A stretch of 64,000 nt of DNA from JAZOTK01 sp045534775 (GTDB lineage: Bacteria > Bacillota > Clostridia > RUG12999), in the NCBI GenBank assembly GCA_045534775.1, contig JAZSKI010000049.1, positions 35,235 through 99,234 of the forward strand, in the 5' to 3' direction. Within the stretch, counting starts at the first letter, position 1. Each line of letters begins with the position of its first letter. Of this stretch, positions 51,947 to 60,270 are shown piece by piece. The position numbers and the translations under genes were made by a program. The notes beneath the pieces are model-generated. The model was not told the DNA's origin. It saw nothing but the letters and a program-made list of their open reading frames with translations, and ran no database searches.

Positions 51947-52898
51947 AATTAATATCAGCGAGATTGAAAATATTAAAATCGGATCTGCTCAGGATTTTGA
52001 AGGCGGTACGGGTTGCACCGTAATTTTATGCGAGGAAGGAATGTGCGGCGGCGTTGACGTCCGCGGCGGTGGTCCTGCTTCGAGAGAAACACAGCTTTTA
52101 AATCCCCTTATGGCGGCTGATAAAATTCACGGCGTTCTTTTAAGCGGAGGCAGTGCCTTTGGTCTTGATGCCGCCGGCGGCGTTATGGCTTACCTGGAAG
52201 AAAAAAATATCGGATTTGATACAGGCGTGGCAAAGGTTCCGCTGGTATGCGAGTCCTGTATTTTCGATTTGGGAGTGGCAAGCTCTAAAATCCGCCCCGA
52301 TAAAAAAATGGGTTATGCCGCCTGCCTTGATGCTGAAAACAACACCCCCGCAGAAGGCTGCTTTGGCGTGGGTACAGGTGCGACTGTCGGAAAATACCGC
52401 GGTATGGAATATGCTATGAAATCAGGACTTGGTATATATGCAGTCAGTATGGGGCGGCTTAAAATAGGTGCTGTAGTTGCTGTTAACGCTTTTGGTGATA
52501 TAAAAGAGGATGGTAAAATTATTGCCGGACTTTTAAATAAAGAGAAAAACGGTTTCTTAAATACAGAAGAAGAGCTATATAAGGATTGTTCCGTAATAGA
52601 AAATATGTTTACAGCCAACACTACCATAGGTGCCGTAATAACCAACGGCAACTTTAACAAGGCCCAGCTTTGCAAAATAGCCTCTATGGCACATAACGGC
52701 TACGCCCGCAGTATCTCCCCTGTTCACACTATGGCGGATGGTGACACTGTTTATGCTTTCTCCTGCGGCGACATAAAGGCGGATATTAATGTGGTGGGCA
52801 CTCTTGCGGCTATGGTGATGGAAAAAGCCGTTATTCGCAGTATAAAAGCGGCAAAATCTATGTACGGACTTAAAGCTTACGCCGATTTACGCCTGTAG
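51939..52898 (+). CDS. P1 family peptidase (DmpA/L-aminopeptidase D-esterase type)
   Basis: A 319-residue protein of the DmpA/BapA (P1) family of self-processing N-terminal-nucleophile hydrolases. Signatures are GVDVRGGGPASRETQLL (about 34-50), VLLSGGSAFGLDAAGGV (about 66-82), GTGATVGKY and ANTTIGAVITNG near residue 230, where autocleavage and the nucleophile are expected. Members cleave N-terminal L-, D- or beta-amino acids. Coupling to the ECF S component by an 8-nt overlap suggests that it acts on the imported compound or its precursor. Confidence 0.88.
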   Translation: MREINISEIENIKIGSAQDFEGGTGCTVILCEEGMCGGVDVRGGGPASRETQLLNPLMAADKIHGVLLSGGSAFGLDAAGGVMAYLEEKNIGFDTGVAKVPLVCESCIFDLGVASSKIRPDKKMGYAACLDAENNTPAEGCFGVGTGATVGKYRGMEYAMKSGLGIYAVSMGRLKIGAVVAVNAFGDIKEDGKIIAGLLNKEKNGFLNTEEELYKDCSVIENMFTANTTIGAVITNGNFNKAQLCKIASMAHNGYARSISPVHTMADGDTVYAFSCGDIKADINVVGTLAAMVMEKAVIRSIKAAKSMYGLKAYADLRL

Positions 52899-52902
52899 GT
52901 TA

Positions 52903-52931
52903 TTGACAAAATTATGCAAATGCTGTATAAT
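52903..52931 (+). promoter_or_regulatory. Consensus promoter of the methyltransferase/ECF operon
   Basis: TTGACA (52903-52908), a 17-nt spacer and TATAAT (52926-52931): an exact consensus, 37 nt before the methyltransferase ATG. Confidence 0.85.
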
Positions 52932-52968
52932 AAAATACAAATAAATAAAAATATCGGAGAACAGATTT

Positions 52969-53838
52969 ATGTGGATTGCAGATAAATGGACGGATTTTGA
53001 GGTTTTAGATACTATGGACGGCGAAAAGCTGGAGCGTTGGGGCGATATTATTTTACGCCGCCCCGACCCGCAGGTAATCTGGAAAAATCCCGCAAATCCG
53101 AAGCTGTGGAATACTGCGGCGGCTAAATATAATCGCAGTTCAAGCGGAGGCGGCAGTTGGGAGCTTTTTAAAAAAATCCCCGACCGCTGGACTGTCAGCT
53201 ACAGAGATTTAAAATTTAATATAAAAACCATGGGCTTTAAGCATACGGGTCTGTTTCCCGAACAGGCGGCAAATTGGGATTTTATAACCGAAAAAATCCA
53301 AAACTCCGGCAGAAATGACGTAAAGGTTTTAAACCTTTTTGCTTATACGGGGGGTGCTACCGTAGCGGCGGCGGCGGCAGGTGCGGCGGAAACGGTCCAC
53401 GTAGATGCCGCAAAGGGTATGGTATCCTGGGCAAAGGAGAATATTGCCCTTTCAGGTCTTGAAAACAAATGCGTCCGTTTCATTGTGGATGATGTTTTAA
53501 AATATGTTGCCCGCGAGGAGCGCCGCGGACGGCAGTATGATATTATTATAATGGACCCTCCCTCCTACGGAAGAGGTCCCGGCGGTGAGGTATGGAAGCT
53601 GGAAAACGAGCTTTACGGGCTCATAGAAATGTGTATGAAGATACTTTCTTCCCGTCCCTTAGCCGTAGTTGTCAACACTTATACCACAGGTCTTTCGCCC
53701 TGTGTTGTATCAAATATAATGAATATGACAATAAGTAAGCGTTTTGGCGGAACAGCTTACTGTAAAGAGCTGTGTCTGCCAATAACTGACAGTAAAATTG
53801 TATTACCGTGCGGGTGTACGGGTCGCTGGGAAGGATGA
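52969..53838 (+). CDS. Class I SAM-dependent methyltransferase (RlmI/RlmK-like)
   Basis: A 289-residue methyltransferase. Motif I is VLNLFAYTGGATVAAAAAG (about 121-139), the acidic SAM ligand follows in VHVDAAKGMVSWAKEN (about 143-158), and motif IV is IMDPPSYGRGP (about 192-202). It resembles the catalytic half of 23S rRNA m5C methyltransferases such as RlmI, without a PUA domain. The target is not known. It heads an operon with ecfA1A2T and truA; the gap to ecfA1 is 6 nt. Confidence 0.85.
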   Translation: MWIADKWTDFEVLDTMDGEKLERWGDIILRRPDPQVIWKNPANPKLWNTAAAKYNRSSSGGGSWELFKKIPDRWTVSYRDLKFNIKTMGFKHTGLFPEQAANWDFITEKIQNSGRNDVKVLNLFAYTGGATVAAAAAGAAETVHVDAAKGMVSWAKENIALSGLENKCVRFIVDDVLKYVAREERRGRQYDIIIMDPPSYGRGPGGEVWKLENELYGLIEMCMKILSSRPLAVVVNTYTTGLSPCVVSNIMNMTISKRFGGTAYCKELCLPITDSKIVLPCGCTGRWEG

Positions 53839-53844
53839 TAAACA

Positions 53845-54687
53845 GTGATAGAAACAGTTGGATTAAAATTTCAATATGACGGCAGTCTTAAAATGGCTGT
53901 CGACGGTATTGATATTAAAATAGATAAAGGCGAATTTATCGCCGTACTCGGTCATAACGGTAGTGGAAAATCCACTCTTGCCAAACAATTCAACGGCATT
54001 TTATACCCTACTGAAGGGATGGTGCTGGTTGACGGGATAAACACCGCCGATGAAAAGCTTTTGTGGGATATACGTTCAAAGGTAGGAATGGTGTTCCAAA
54101 ACCCCGATAATCAGATTGTGGCAACGGTGGTTGAGGAGGATGTTGCTTTCGGTCCCGAAAATTTAGGCATTTCGCCCGATGAAATACGCCAAAGGGTAGA
54201 TTTCGCCCTGAAGGCTGTGGATATGGAAGAATATCGCAGTTTTTCTCCCCATAATCTTTCAGGCGGTCAGAAACAGCGTGTATCAATAGCGGGTATTATT
54301 GCTATGATGCCCGGCTATATCGTTCTTGACGAGCCTACCGCCATGCTCGACCCCAAGGGCAGAAAAGAGGTTATGAAAACCATTAAATTTCTCAACGAAA
54401 AATATAATATGACAGTTGTCCTCATAACCCATTATATGGAAGAAGCGGCACAGGCAGACCGTGTAATTGTAATGTCTGACGGTAAAATCATAGTTGACGA
54501 TACCCCCGAGATGGCTTTTGCCAACGTGGCTCTTTTAAAAAGCGTTGAGCTTGACGTGCCGCAATGTACAGACCTTATGTTCCGTCTCAGGCAGGAAGGA
54601 ATTATGGTAAAGCATAATTTATTAACCCCTGAAGACTGTGCCGAAGAAATCATGCGAGCATTGGAGGGACGCGCCTATGAACATTGA
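53845..54687 (+). CDS. ecfA1: ECF transporter ATPase EcfA1
   Basis: A 280-residue ABC ATPase with Walker A VLGHNGSGKSTLAKQ (about 34-48), MVFQNPDNQIVATVVEEDVAFGP (the Q-loop and ECF-specific stretch, about 89-111), signature LSGGQKQRVSIAG (about 140) and Walker B YIVLDEPTAMLDP (about 158). It pairs with EcfA2 to drive EcfT. The start is GTG (53845). The 3' end overlaps ecfA2 by 11 nt. Confidence 0.94.
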   Translation: MIETVGLKFQYDGSLKMAVDGIDIKIDKGEFIAVLGHNGSGKSTLAKQFNGILYPTEGMVLVDGINTADEKLLWDIRSKVGMVFQNPDNQIVATVVEEDVAFGPENLGISPDEIRQRVDFALKAVDMEEYRSFSPHNLSGGQKQRVSIAGIIAMMPGYIVLDEPTAMLDPKGRKEVMKTIKFLNEKYNMTVVLITHYMEEAAQADRVIVMSDGKIIVDDTPEMAFANVALLKSVELDVPQCTDLMFRLRQEGIMVKHNLLTPEDCAEEIMRALEGRAYEH

Positions 54688-55522
54688 GGTTCAAAATCTT
54701 GAATACACTTATATGAAAGGGACTCCCTACGAAAAAACAGCCCTTCACAATGTGAATATGACCTTAAAGCAGGGTGAATATGTCGGGCTTATCGGGCATA
54801 CCGGAAGCGGAAAATCCACTTTGATTCAGCATTTAAACGGGCTTCTCAAACCCACCTCGGGAAAAATCCTGATAGACGGTACTGATATTACCGATAAAGA
54901 AATAAAGCTTCGCGATCTCAGGTTTAAGGTGGGTATTGTTTTCCAATATCCCGAATATCAGCTTTTTGAAGAGACTGTTCTTGCTGATGTGGCCTTCGGT
55001 CCTAAAAATATGGGTATGAGCGAAGAAGCGGCAAAAAAATGTGCTCTTGAGGCTATGGAGCTTGTCGGCTTCCCGCCGGAGCTTGCCGAAAAATCTCCCT
55101 TTGAGCTTTCGGGCGGTCAAAAGAGACGCGCCGCCATTGCAGGCGTTCTTGCTATGCAACCGCAGGTTTTGATTTTAGACGAGCCTGCCGCAGGGCTTGA
55201 TCCTCAAGGCAGAAATTCTCTGCTTCGTCAGATTGAATATATGCACAAAGAAAAAAATATGACCATCCTGCTTGTTTCTCACAGTATGGAGGATATTGCC
55301 CGGACAGCAGACAGGGTCATTGTAATGAAGGACGGCACCATTGCGGCAGAAGGCAGCGTTCACGATATATTTAAAATGGGCGAGGAATTAAACAGTATTA
55401 ATCTTGACGTGCCGCAAATAACCAAGCTTATTAATATTCTGAGAGCTAAAGGCTGTCCCCTCCCCGCCGATATTTATACCGTATCAGCGGCAAAGGAAGA
55501 AATATTAAAGCTTTTCAAATGA
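54677..55522 (+). CDS. ecfA2: ECF transporter ATPase EcfA2
   Basis: A 281-residue ABC ATPase with Walker A LIGHTGSGKSTLIQHLNGLL (about 36-55), IVFQYPEYQLFEETVLADVAFGP (about 91-113), signature LSGGQKRRAAIAG (about 142) and Walker B LILDEPAAGLDPQG. I chose the ATG at 54677 behind GGAGGGAC; the frame is open to 54638 inside ecfA1. It forms the heterodimeric motor with EcfA1. Confidence 0.94.
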   Translation: MNIEVQNLEYTYMKGTPYEKTALHNVNMTLKQGEYVGLIGHTGSGKSTLIQHLNGLLKPTSGKILIDGTDITDKEIKLRDLRFKVGIVFQYPEYQLFEETVLADVAFGPKNMGMSEEAAKKCALEAMELVGFPPELAEKSPFELSGGQKRRAAIAGVLAMQPQVLILDEPAAGLDPQGRNSLLRQIEYMHKEKNMTILLVSHSMEDIARTADRVIVMKDGTIAAEGSVHDIFKMGEELNSINLDVPQITKLINILRAKGCPLPADIYTVSAAKEEILKLFK

Positions 55523-55532
55523 GGTAAACACT

Positions 55533-56339
55533 ATGTTAAAGGATATAACGCTGGGTCAGTATCTGCCGGGTAACTCGTCGGTGCATAAGCTTGACCCACG
55601 CACCAAAATTTTAATTATTGCAGGGCTTATAGTAGCGCTGTTTGCTACAAACAGCATTGTCGGTTATATCGTTGCGGCAATTTTTATAATAGCTGTCAAT
55701 TGTATTTCGGGCATCACCCTTAGAATGGTGACAAAAAGCATTAAACCCCTGATGTTTTTTATAATATTTACAGCTGTCATCAACCTTTTTCTGACAGACG
55801 GCAAGGGGCTTTTATGGGAGTTTGGTATTATTAAATTTTCCCTTGAAGGTATCTACCTGACGGTTATTATGTCTCTCAGGCTTATATTTTTGGTCGTTGG
55901 AACCTCCATACTGACCTATACAACCTCCCCGATTGTACTGACAGACGGAATTGAGGCGTTAATGCGACCGCTGTCGAAAATCGGTGTCCCGTCTCACGAA
56001 ATAGCTATGATGATGACAATCGCACTACGGTTTATACCTACCATAATAGACGAAACCGATAAAATTATGAAAGCCCAGTCTGCAAGGGGCTCCGATTTTG
56101 AAAGCGGCAGTCTCTTAAGTCGCGCAAAGGCTCTTATTCCCATTTTGGTACCGCTGTTCATCAGTGCTTTCAGACGTGCCGATGATTTGGCTGTAGCAAT
56201 GGAATGTCGCGGCTACCGCGGCGGCTCAGGCAGAACGAAGCTTAAACAGCTTAAATTTGCCAAATCCGATTTGGTTGCTGTTTGCATCTGTATGTTGGTC
56301 TTTTTCGCTATGATATTCTGTAACACTATAGGCTTTTAG
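55533..56339 (+). CDS. ecfT: ECF transporter transmembrane component EcfT
   Basis: A 268-residue membrane protein with five or six helices and the coupling-helix motifs AQSARGSDFESG (about 182-193) and AMECRGYRGGSGRT (about 224-237), whose ARG-type signatures contact the two ATPases. The N-terminus has HKLDPRTKILIIAGL. It is shared by all S components of a group II ECF system, including probably the one at 51.3 kb. truA follows after 8 nt. Confidence 0.94.
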   Translation: MLKDITLGQYLPGNSSVHKLDPRTKILIIAGLIVALFATNSIVGYIVAAIFIIAVNCISGITLRMVTKSIKPLMFFIIFTAVINLFLTDGKGLLWEFGIIKFSLEGIYLTVIMSLRLIFLVVGTSILTYTTSPIVLTDGIEALMRPLSKIGVPSHEIAMMMTIALRFIPTIIDETDKIMKAQSARGSDFESGSLLSRAKALIPILVPLFISAFRRADDLAVAMECRGYRGGSGRTKLKQLKFAKSDLVAVCICMLVFFAMIFCNTIGF

Positions 56340-56347
56340 GTGATGCT

Positions 56348-57082
56348 ATGAGAAACATCAAACTTAATCTTTCCTATGACGGGAGCTGTTATCACGGTTT
56401 CCAGATACAAAAAAACGGTATTACCGTACAGCAATGCGTTGAAGAAGCAATAGAGGCGGTAACGGGCAAAAAATCGCCGATAACGGGGTGCAGTCGCACC
56501 GATGCAGGAGTTCACGCCCTTGATTATGTGTGCAACTTCCGCACCTGTTCCATTATTCCCGATGAAAAGCTACCCTTTGCGCTGAACGCTCATCTGCCTC
56601 AGGATATAGCCTGTCACGGTGCTGAAACCGTAGGCGAGGATTTCCACGCCAGGTACAGTGCAAAATCAAAGATTTATATATATAAAATCCATAACCGACC
56701 TCACCGCGACCCTATCGGCGGCAGGTTCAGCTGGCACTATCCCGTAAAGCTTAACATTGACGAGATGAAACGAGCCGCCGGATTTTTCCCCGGAACTCAT
56801 GATTTTTCTGCCTTTATGGCAACGGGTGGTCAGCAGAAAACCACGGTGAAAACCGTTTATATGCTGGAGGTTACAGCAGAAAATTCCGATATTACCGTTA
56901 AAATTCACGCCGATGGCTATCTTTACAATATGGTGCGGATAATAACAGGTACTTTGGTCTATGCGGGAAACGGGAAAATTTCAGCTGACGATATACCCGA
57001 AATCATAAAAAGCGGTGACAGAAAACGTGCAGGAATTACCGCTCCGCCGGAGGGACTCGCTCTTTCCGAAATATTTTATTAA
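56348..57082 (+). CDS. truA: tRNA pseudouridine38-40 synthase TruA
   Basis: A 244-residue pseudouridine synthase. The catalytic aspartate is in GCSRTDAGVHAL (about 46-57); other motifs are LSYDGSCYHGFQIQ (about 7-20), HARYSAKSKIYIY and GYLYNMVRIITGTL near residue 200. It isomerises U38-U40 in the anticodon arm. Its position after ecfT is the widely conserved Firmicute order ecfA1-ecfA2-ecfT-truA. Confidence 0.96.
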   Translation: MRNIKLNLSYDGSCYHGFQIQKNGITVQQCVEEAIEAVTGKKSPITGCSRTDAGVHALDYVCNFRTCSIIPDEKLPFALNAHLPQDIACHGAETVGEDFHARYSAKSKIYIYKIHNRPHRDPIGGRFSWHYPVKLNIDEMKRAAGFFPGTHDFSAFMATGGQQKTTVKTVYMLEVTAENSDITVKIHADGYLYNMVRIITGTLVYAGNGKISADDIPEIIKSGDRKRAGITAPPEGLALSEIFY

Positions 57083-57120
57083 AAAATTTATAAATATTGA
57101 GAAAAATTATTGATAAATTC

Positions 57121-57149
57121 TTGACGAAATAAAAAAAATGTAGTATACT
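57121..57149 (+). promoter_or_regulatory. Promoter of serC-serA
   Basis: TTGACG (57121-57126), a 17-nt spacer and TATACT (57144-57149), 46 nt before serC. The leader is too short for a T-box or riboswitch. Confidence 0.75.
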
Positions 57150-57194
57150 ATTAAGTATAGACAAAAAAATAAATCCAGAAAGGGATGTTTGTAA

Positions 57195-58277
57195 ATGAAC
57201 AGAGTATATAACTTTTCAGCAGGACCTTCCATGTTACCGGAGGCTGTCCTCAAAAAAGCTCAGGAGGAAATGCTTTGCTACGGCGACAGCGGTATGTCCG
57301 TAATGGAAATGAGCCACCGTTCCAAGGTATATGAAAGCATTATCTACGGAGCTGAAGACCTTTTAAGAGAGCTTATGGGAATTTCCGATGATTATCACGT
57401 GTTTTTCCTTCAGGGCGGTGCATCCACTCAGTTCTCAATGGTTCCCCTTAACCTTATGAACAAAAACAAAAAGGCTGATTATGTAATCACAGGTCAATGG
57501 TCAAAGAAAGCTTTTGCAGAAGCTTCCCGCTACGGCGAAGCGAGAAAAGTGGCTTCCAGCGAAGATAAAGTATTCAACTACATACCTAAGCTTTCAGCTG
57601 ATATGTTTGACAAAGATGCCGACTATGTTCATATAACATACAACAACACAATTTATGGTACAAAATATAACACTCTGCCTGACGTTGGCGGTGTTACACT
57701 TGTTGCCGATGTATCTTCAATGATTCTTTCCGAAAACATTGATATAAACAAATTCGGTTTGCTCTATGCAGGCGCTCAGAAGAATATGGCTCCCGCAGGT
57801 CTCACCATCGCTATTGTTCGTAAGAATCTGGTTGGCAATGCTATGGACTTTACTCCCGTTATGCTTAAGTATGACACTCACGTTAAAGACCGTTCGATGT
57901 ACAACACACCTCCTACATATACAATTTATATTTGTAAGCTGGTTCTCGAATGGCTTAAAGGTCTCGGCGGCATAAGTGCAATGGAAGCTATCAACAAAGA
58001 AAAAGCCGCCATCCTCTATGACTATCTCGATTCTTCAGATATGTTCAAGGGTACCGTTGTTCCTGAAGACCGTTCACTCATGAACGTACCTTTCGTTACA
58101 GGTGACGACGACCTTAATGCTAAGTTTATCAAAGAAGCTACAGAAGCCGGCTTTGTTAACCTTAAGGGTCACCGTACGGTTGGCGGTATGAGAGCAAGCA
58201 TTTACAATGCAATGCCTACAGAAGGCGTTAAGAAGCTCGTTGAGTTTATGAAAGACTTTGAAATAAAAAATAAATAG
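57195..58277 (+). CDS. serC: Phosphoserine aminotransferase
   Basis: A 360-residue class V aminotransferase that makes 3-phosphoserine in serine synthesis. It begins VYNFSAGPSMLPEAVL and has MSHRSKVYE, FLQGGASTQFSMVP (about 70-83) and the PLP lysine in YAGAQKNMAPAG (about 191-202). Length equals the family norm. GAAAGGGATG lies upstream. It is followed after 13 nt by serA, forming a two-gene serine operon; no phosphoserine phosphatase is adjacent. Confidence 0.97.
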   Translation: MNRVYNFSAGPSMLPEAVLKKAQEEMLCYGDSGMSVMEMSHRSKVYESIIYGAEDLLRELMGISDDYHVFFLQGGASTQFSMVPLNLMNKNKKADYVITGQWSKKAFAEASRYGEARKVASSEDKVFNYIPKLSADMFDKDADYVHITYNNTIYGTKYNTLPDVGGVTLVADVSSMILSENIDINKFGLLYAGAQKNMAPAGLTIAIVRKNLVGNAMDFTPVMLKYDTHVKDRSMYNTPPTYTIYICKLVLEWLKGLGGISAMEAINKEKAAILYDYLDSSDMFKGTVVPEDRSLMNVPFVTGDDDLNAKFIKEATEAGFVNLKGHRTVGGMRASIYNAMPTEGVKKLVEFMKDFEIKNK

Positions 58278-58290
58278 GGGTTGATTTCCA

Positions 58291-59451
58291 ATGTTTAAAG
58301 TAAAAACATTAAACAAAATCGCTAAATGCGGTCTTGATAATTTTAGTGCAAACTATAATATTTCCGAAACAGAAGAAAATCCTGATGCAATTATCCTTCG
58401 TAGCTTTAATATGCACGAAATGGAGTTGCCCGCTTCTTTAAAGGCTGTTGCAAGAGCAGGTGCAGGTACAAACAATATTCCTATCGACAAATGCAGCGAA
58501 AAGGGTATTGTAGTTTTCAATACACCCGGTGCTATCGCAAATGCCGTTAAGGAGCTTGCTATAGCAGGTATTCTTCTCGCTTCAAGAAAAATAGCTCCCG
58601 CTATTGAATGGGCTAAAACCTTAGAAGGTCAGGATGATGTTGCAAAGCTGGTAGAAAAAGGCAAGAGCAACTTTGCAGGTCCCGAAATTTTAGGTAAAAC
58701 CATCGGCGTTATCGGTCTCGGTGCTATCGGCGTTATGGTTGCAAACGCGGCAAACGCTCTCGGTATGAAGGTTGTAGGCTATGACCCCTTCCTTTCCGTA
58801 AAGGCAGCCTGGAATATTTCCAGTCATGTTTCCCTTTGCACCGACCTTAAGGAAATTGTTGCAACCTGCGATTATATTTCTCTCCACGTTCCTCTCAATG
58901 GGGAAACAAGAGGTATGATAAATGCTGATTTGCTCAGTGCCGCAAAGCCCGGTATCAGAATCCTCAACTTCTCAAGAGCAGAGCTGGTTGACGATGATGC
59001 AATAGCTGCTGCTATTGATGCAGAGACAGTTGCTTGCTATGTAACAGACTTCCCCAACGCTAAGACTGTTTGCATGAAAAATACTGTCGCTATCCCCCAT
59101 CTCGGCGCTTCTACTCCCGAATCTGAGGATAACTGTGCAATAATGGCCGCTCGTCAGCTCGTTGATTTTCTTGAAAACGGCAATATCGTAAATTCCGTTA
59201 ACTTCCCGCAATGTTCAATGCCTCGCTCGGCTGAATACCGTCTGGCGATTGCTCATAAGAACATCCCCAGTATGATAAGTGCTTTCACAGCGGCTTTTGC
59301 CGATAGCGGAATTAACATTGAAAATATGATGAACAAATCCAAAGGCGATTTAGCGTTTACCCTCATTGATACAAATACAAATATTTCCGATGAGAGCTTA
59401 AAGAAGCTTGAAGCCCTTGAAGGAGTTCTCCGTATAACACTTATAAAATAA
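58291..59451 (+). CDS. serA: D-3-phosphoglycerate dehydrogenase
   Basis: A 386-residue NAD-dependent 2-hydroxyacid dehydrogenase. It has VARAGAGTNNIPID (about 52-65), the NAD motif IGVIGLGAIGVMVA (about 138-151), catalytic Arg in LNFSRAELVDDDA (about 227-239) and catalytic His in IPHLGASTPESEDN (about 266-279). A short C-terminal ACT domain follows (about 310-386), giving the short form with a regulatory ACT but no intervening domain. It oxidises 3-phosphoglycerate for serine synthesis. A terminator follows. Confidence 0.95.
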   Translation: MFKVKTLNKIAKCGLDNFSANYNISETEENPDAIILRSFNMHEMELPASLKAVARAGAGTNNIPIDKCSEKGIVVFNTPGAIANAVKELAIAGILLASRKIAPAIEWAKTLEGQDDVAKLVEKGKSNFAGPEILGKTIGVIGLGAIGVMVANAANALGMKVVGYDPFLSVKAAWNISSHVSLCTDLKEIVATCDYISLHVPLNGETRGMINADLLSAAKPGIRILNFSRAELVDDDAIAAAIDAETVACYVTDFPNAKTVCMKNTVAIPHLGASTPESEDNCAIMAARQLVDFLENGNIVNSVNFPQCSMPRSAEYRLAIAHKNIPSMISAFTAAFADSGINIENMMNKSKGDLAFTLIDTNTNISDESLKKLEALEGVLRITLIK

Positions 59452-59462
59452 TTTGATGCTTC

Positions 59463-59498
59463 AAAGGCTCAGCCTCCAAAAGGAGTTTGAGCCTTTTT
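59463..59498 (+). terminator. Rho-independent terminator of serC-serA
   Basis: AAAGGCTCA (59463-59471) pairs with TGAGCCTTT (59488-59496), with an inner CTCC/GGAG stem, followed by T residues to 59498. Confidence 0.85.
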
Positions 59499-59601
59499 GC
59501 ATTCAGTTTGCAAATATGAATAGGCATATCAAATAATAATAATTTAAATTTAATTGAAAACTCCGACCTGCCTTCCACAAAATCCCATGAATTAATTACA
59601 T

Positions 59602-59660
59602 AAAAACTCCTTTTTTGCAAACAATAGCTATTGTAAACTATTTGCAGAAAAGGAGTTTTT
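59602..59660 (+). promoter_or_regulatory. Leader hairpin that contains the spoVT ribosome binding site
   Basis: AAAAACTCCTTTT (59602-59614) is complementary to AAAAGGAGTTTTT (59648-59660), and TGCAAA to TTTGCA inside it. An inner perfect palindrome ACAATAGCTATTGT (59621-59634) lies in the loop. The descending arm includes AAAAGGAG, the spoVT Shine-Dalgarno, and ends in TTTTTT, 5 nt before the ATG. Folding would hide the ribosome binding site and could also terminate transcription. The loop palindrome could be an operator. Confidence 0.65.
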
Positions 59661-59665
59661 TAAAT

Positions 59666-60205
59666 ATGAAAGCAACAGGAATTGTCCGCAGAATAGATGA
59701 CCTCGGTCGGGTTGTTATACCAAAAGAAATCCGCCGCACCCTCCGCATAAAGGAGGGCGACCCGCTGGAAATTTTTACCGATAGAGAAGGGGAGGTTATT
59801 TTTAAAAAATATTCCCCCATCGGCGAGCTAGGTGATTTTGCCTCAGATTTTGCAGAATCTATCGCAAGAGCAGTACAGTCGGCTGTTTGTATTACCGACA
59901 GAGATACTATAATCGCCGTATCGGGAGCACCTAAAAAGGAGCTTTTTGAAAGACGTATAAGCAGCGGCCTGGAACAGATTATGGATGAAAAAGTCGCCTA
60001 TTCTATGAAAAATCCCGCTTCAGCTATAAAGGTTACCGACAGCCACGATAAGTACAATATAGGCGTAGCAATGCCCATAATCTCCGAAGGAGATACCATC
60101 GGTAGTGTGGTAATCTGTGCCGATGAAAAAAATAATATAGGCACCTCGGACTTAAAGGTAGTCCAAACCGCCGCAAACTTTTTAGGCAGACATATGGAAC
60201 AGTAA
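59666..60205 (+). CDS. spoVT: Stage V sporulation protein T, AbrB family regulator
   Basis: A 179-residue SpoVT. The N-terminal swapped-hairpin AbrB DNA-binding domain (about 1-50) reads ATGIVRRIDDLGRVVIPKEI and the C-terminal GAF-like domain (about 58-175) includes VIISEGDTIGSVVICADE-type residues (MPIISEGDTIGSVVI near 130). In Bacillus it adjusts forespore gene expression under sigma-G. I chose the ATG at 59666; an open frame to 59615 covers the leader hairpin. It supports a spore-forming host, although SpoVT homologues also occur in some non-sporulating Clostridia. Confidence 0.92.
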   Translation: MKATGIVRRIDDLGRVVIPKEIRRTLRIKEGDPLEIFTDREGEVIFKKYSPIGELGDFASDFAESIARAVQSAVCITDRDTIIAVSGAPKKELFERRISSGLEQIMDEKVAYSMKNPASAIKVTDSHDKYNIGVAMPIISEGDTIGSVVICADEKNNIGTSDLKVVQTAANFLGRHMEQ

Positions 60206-60258
60206 CTAAAAAATCAGTCTTAAAACAGAGCTTTTGTTTTAAGACTGATTTTTTAGTT
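60204..60258. terminator. Bidirectional terminator between spoVT and the SLH gene
   Basis: AACTAAAAAATCAGTCTTAAAAC and its exact complement form a stem of more than 20 bp (60204-60258) with T runs on both strands, placed between two convergent genes. Confidence 0.88.
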
Positions 60259-60270
60259 ATCCGCTTTTTT

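Noticed and set aside
57083..57194. Serine T-box or riboswitch before serC
   Set aside because: Only 112 nt are available, with an ordinary sigma-A promoter 46 nt before the ATG, and no conserved T-box motif.
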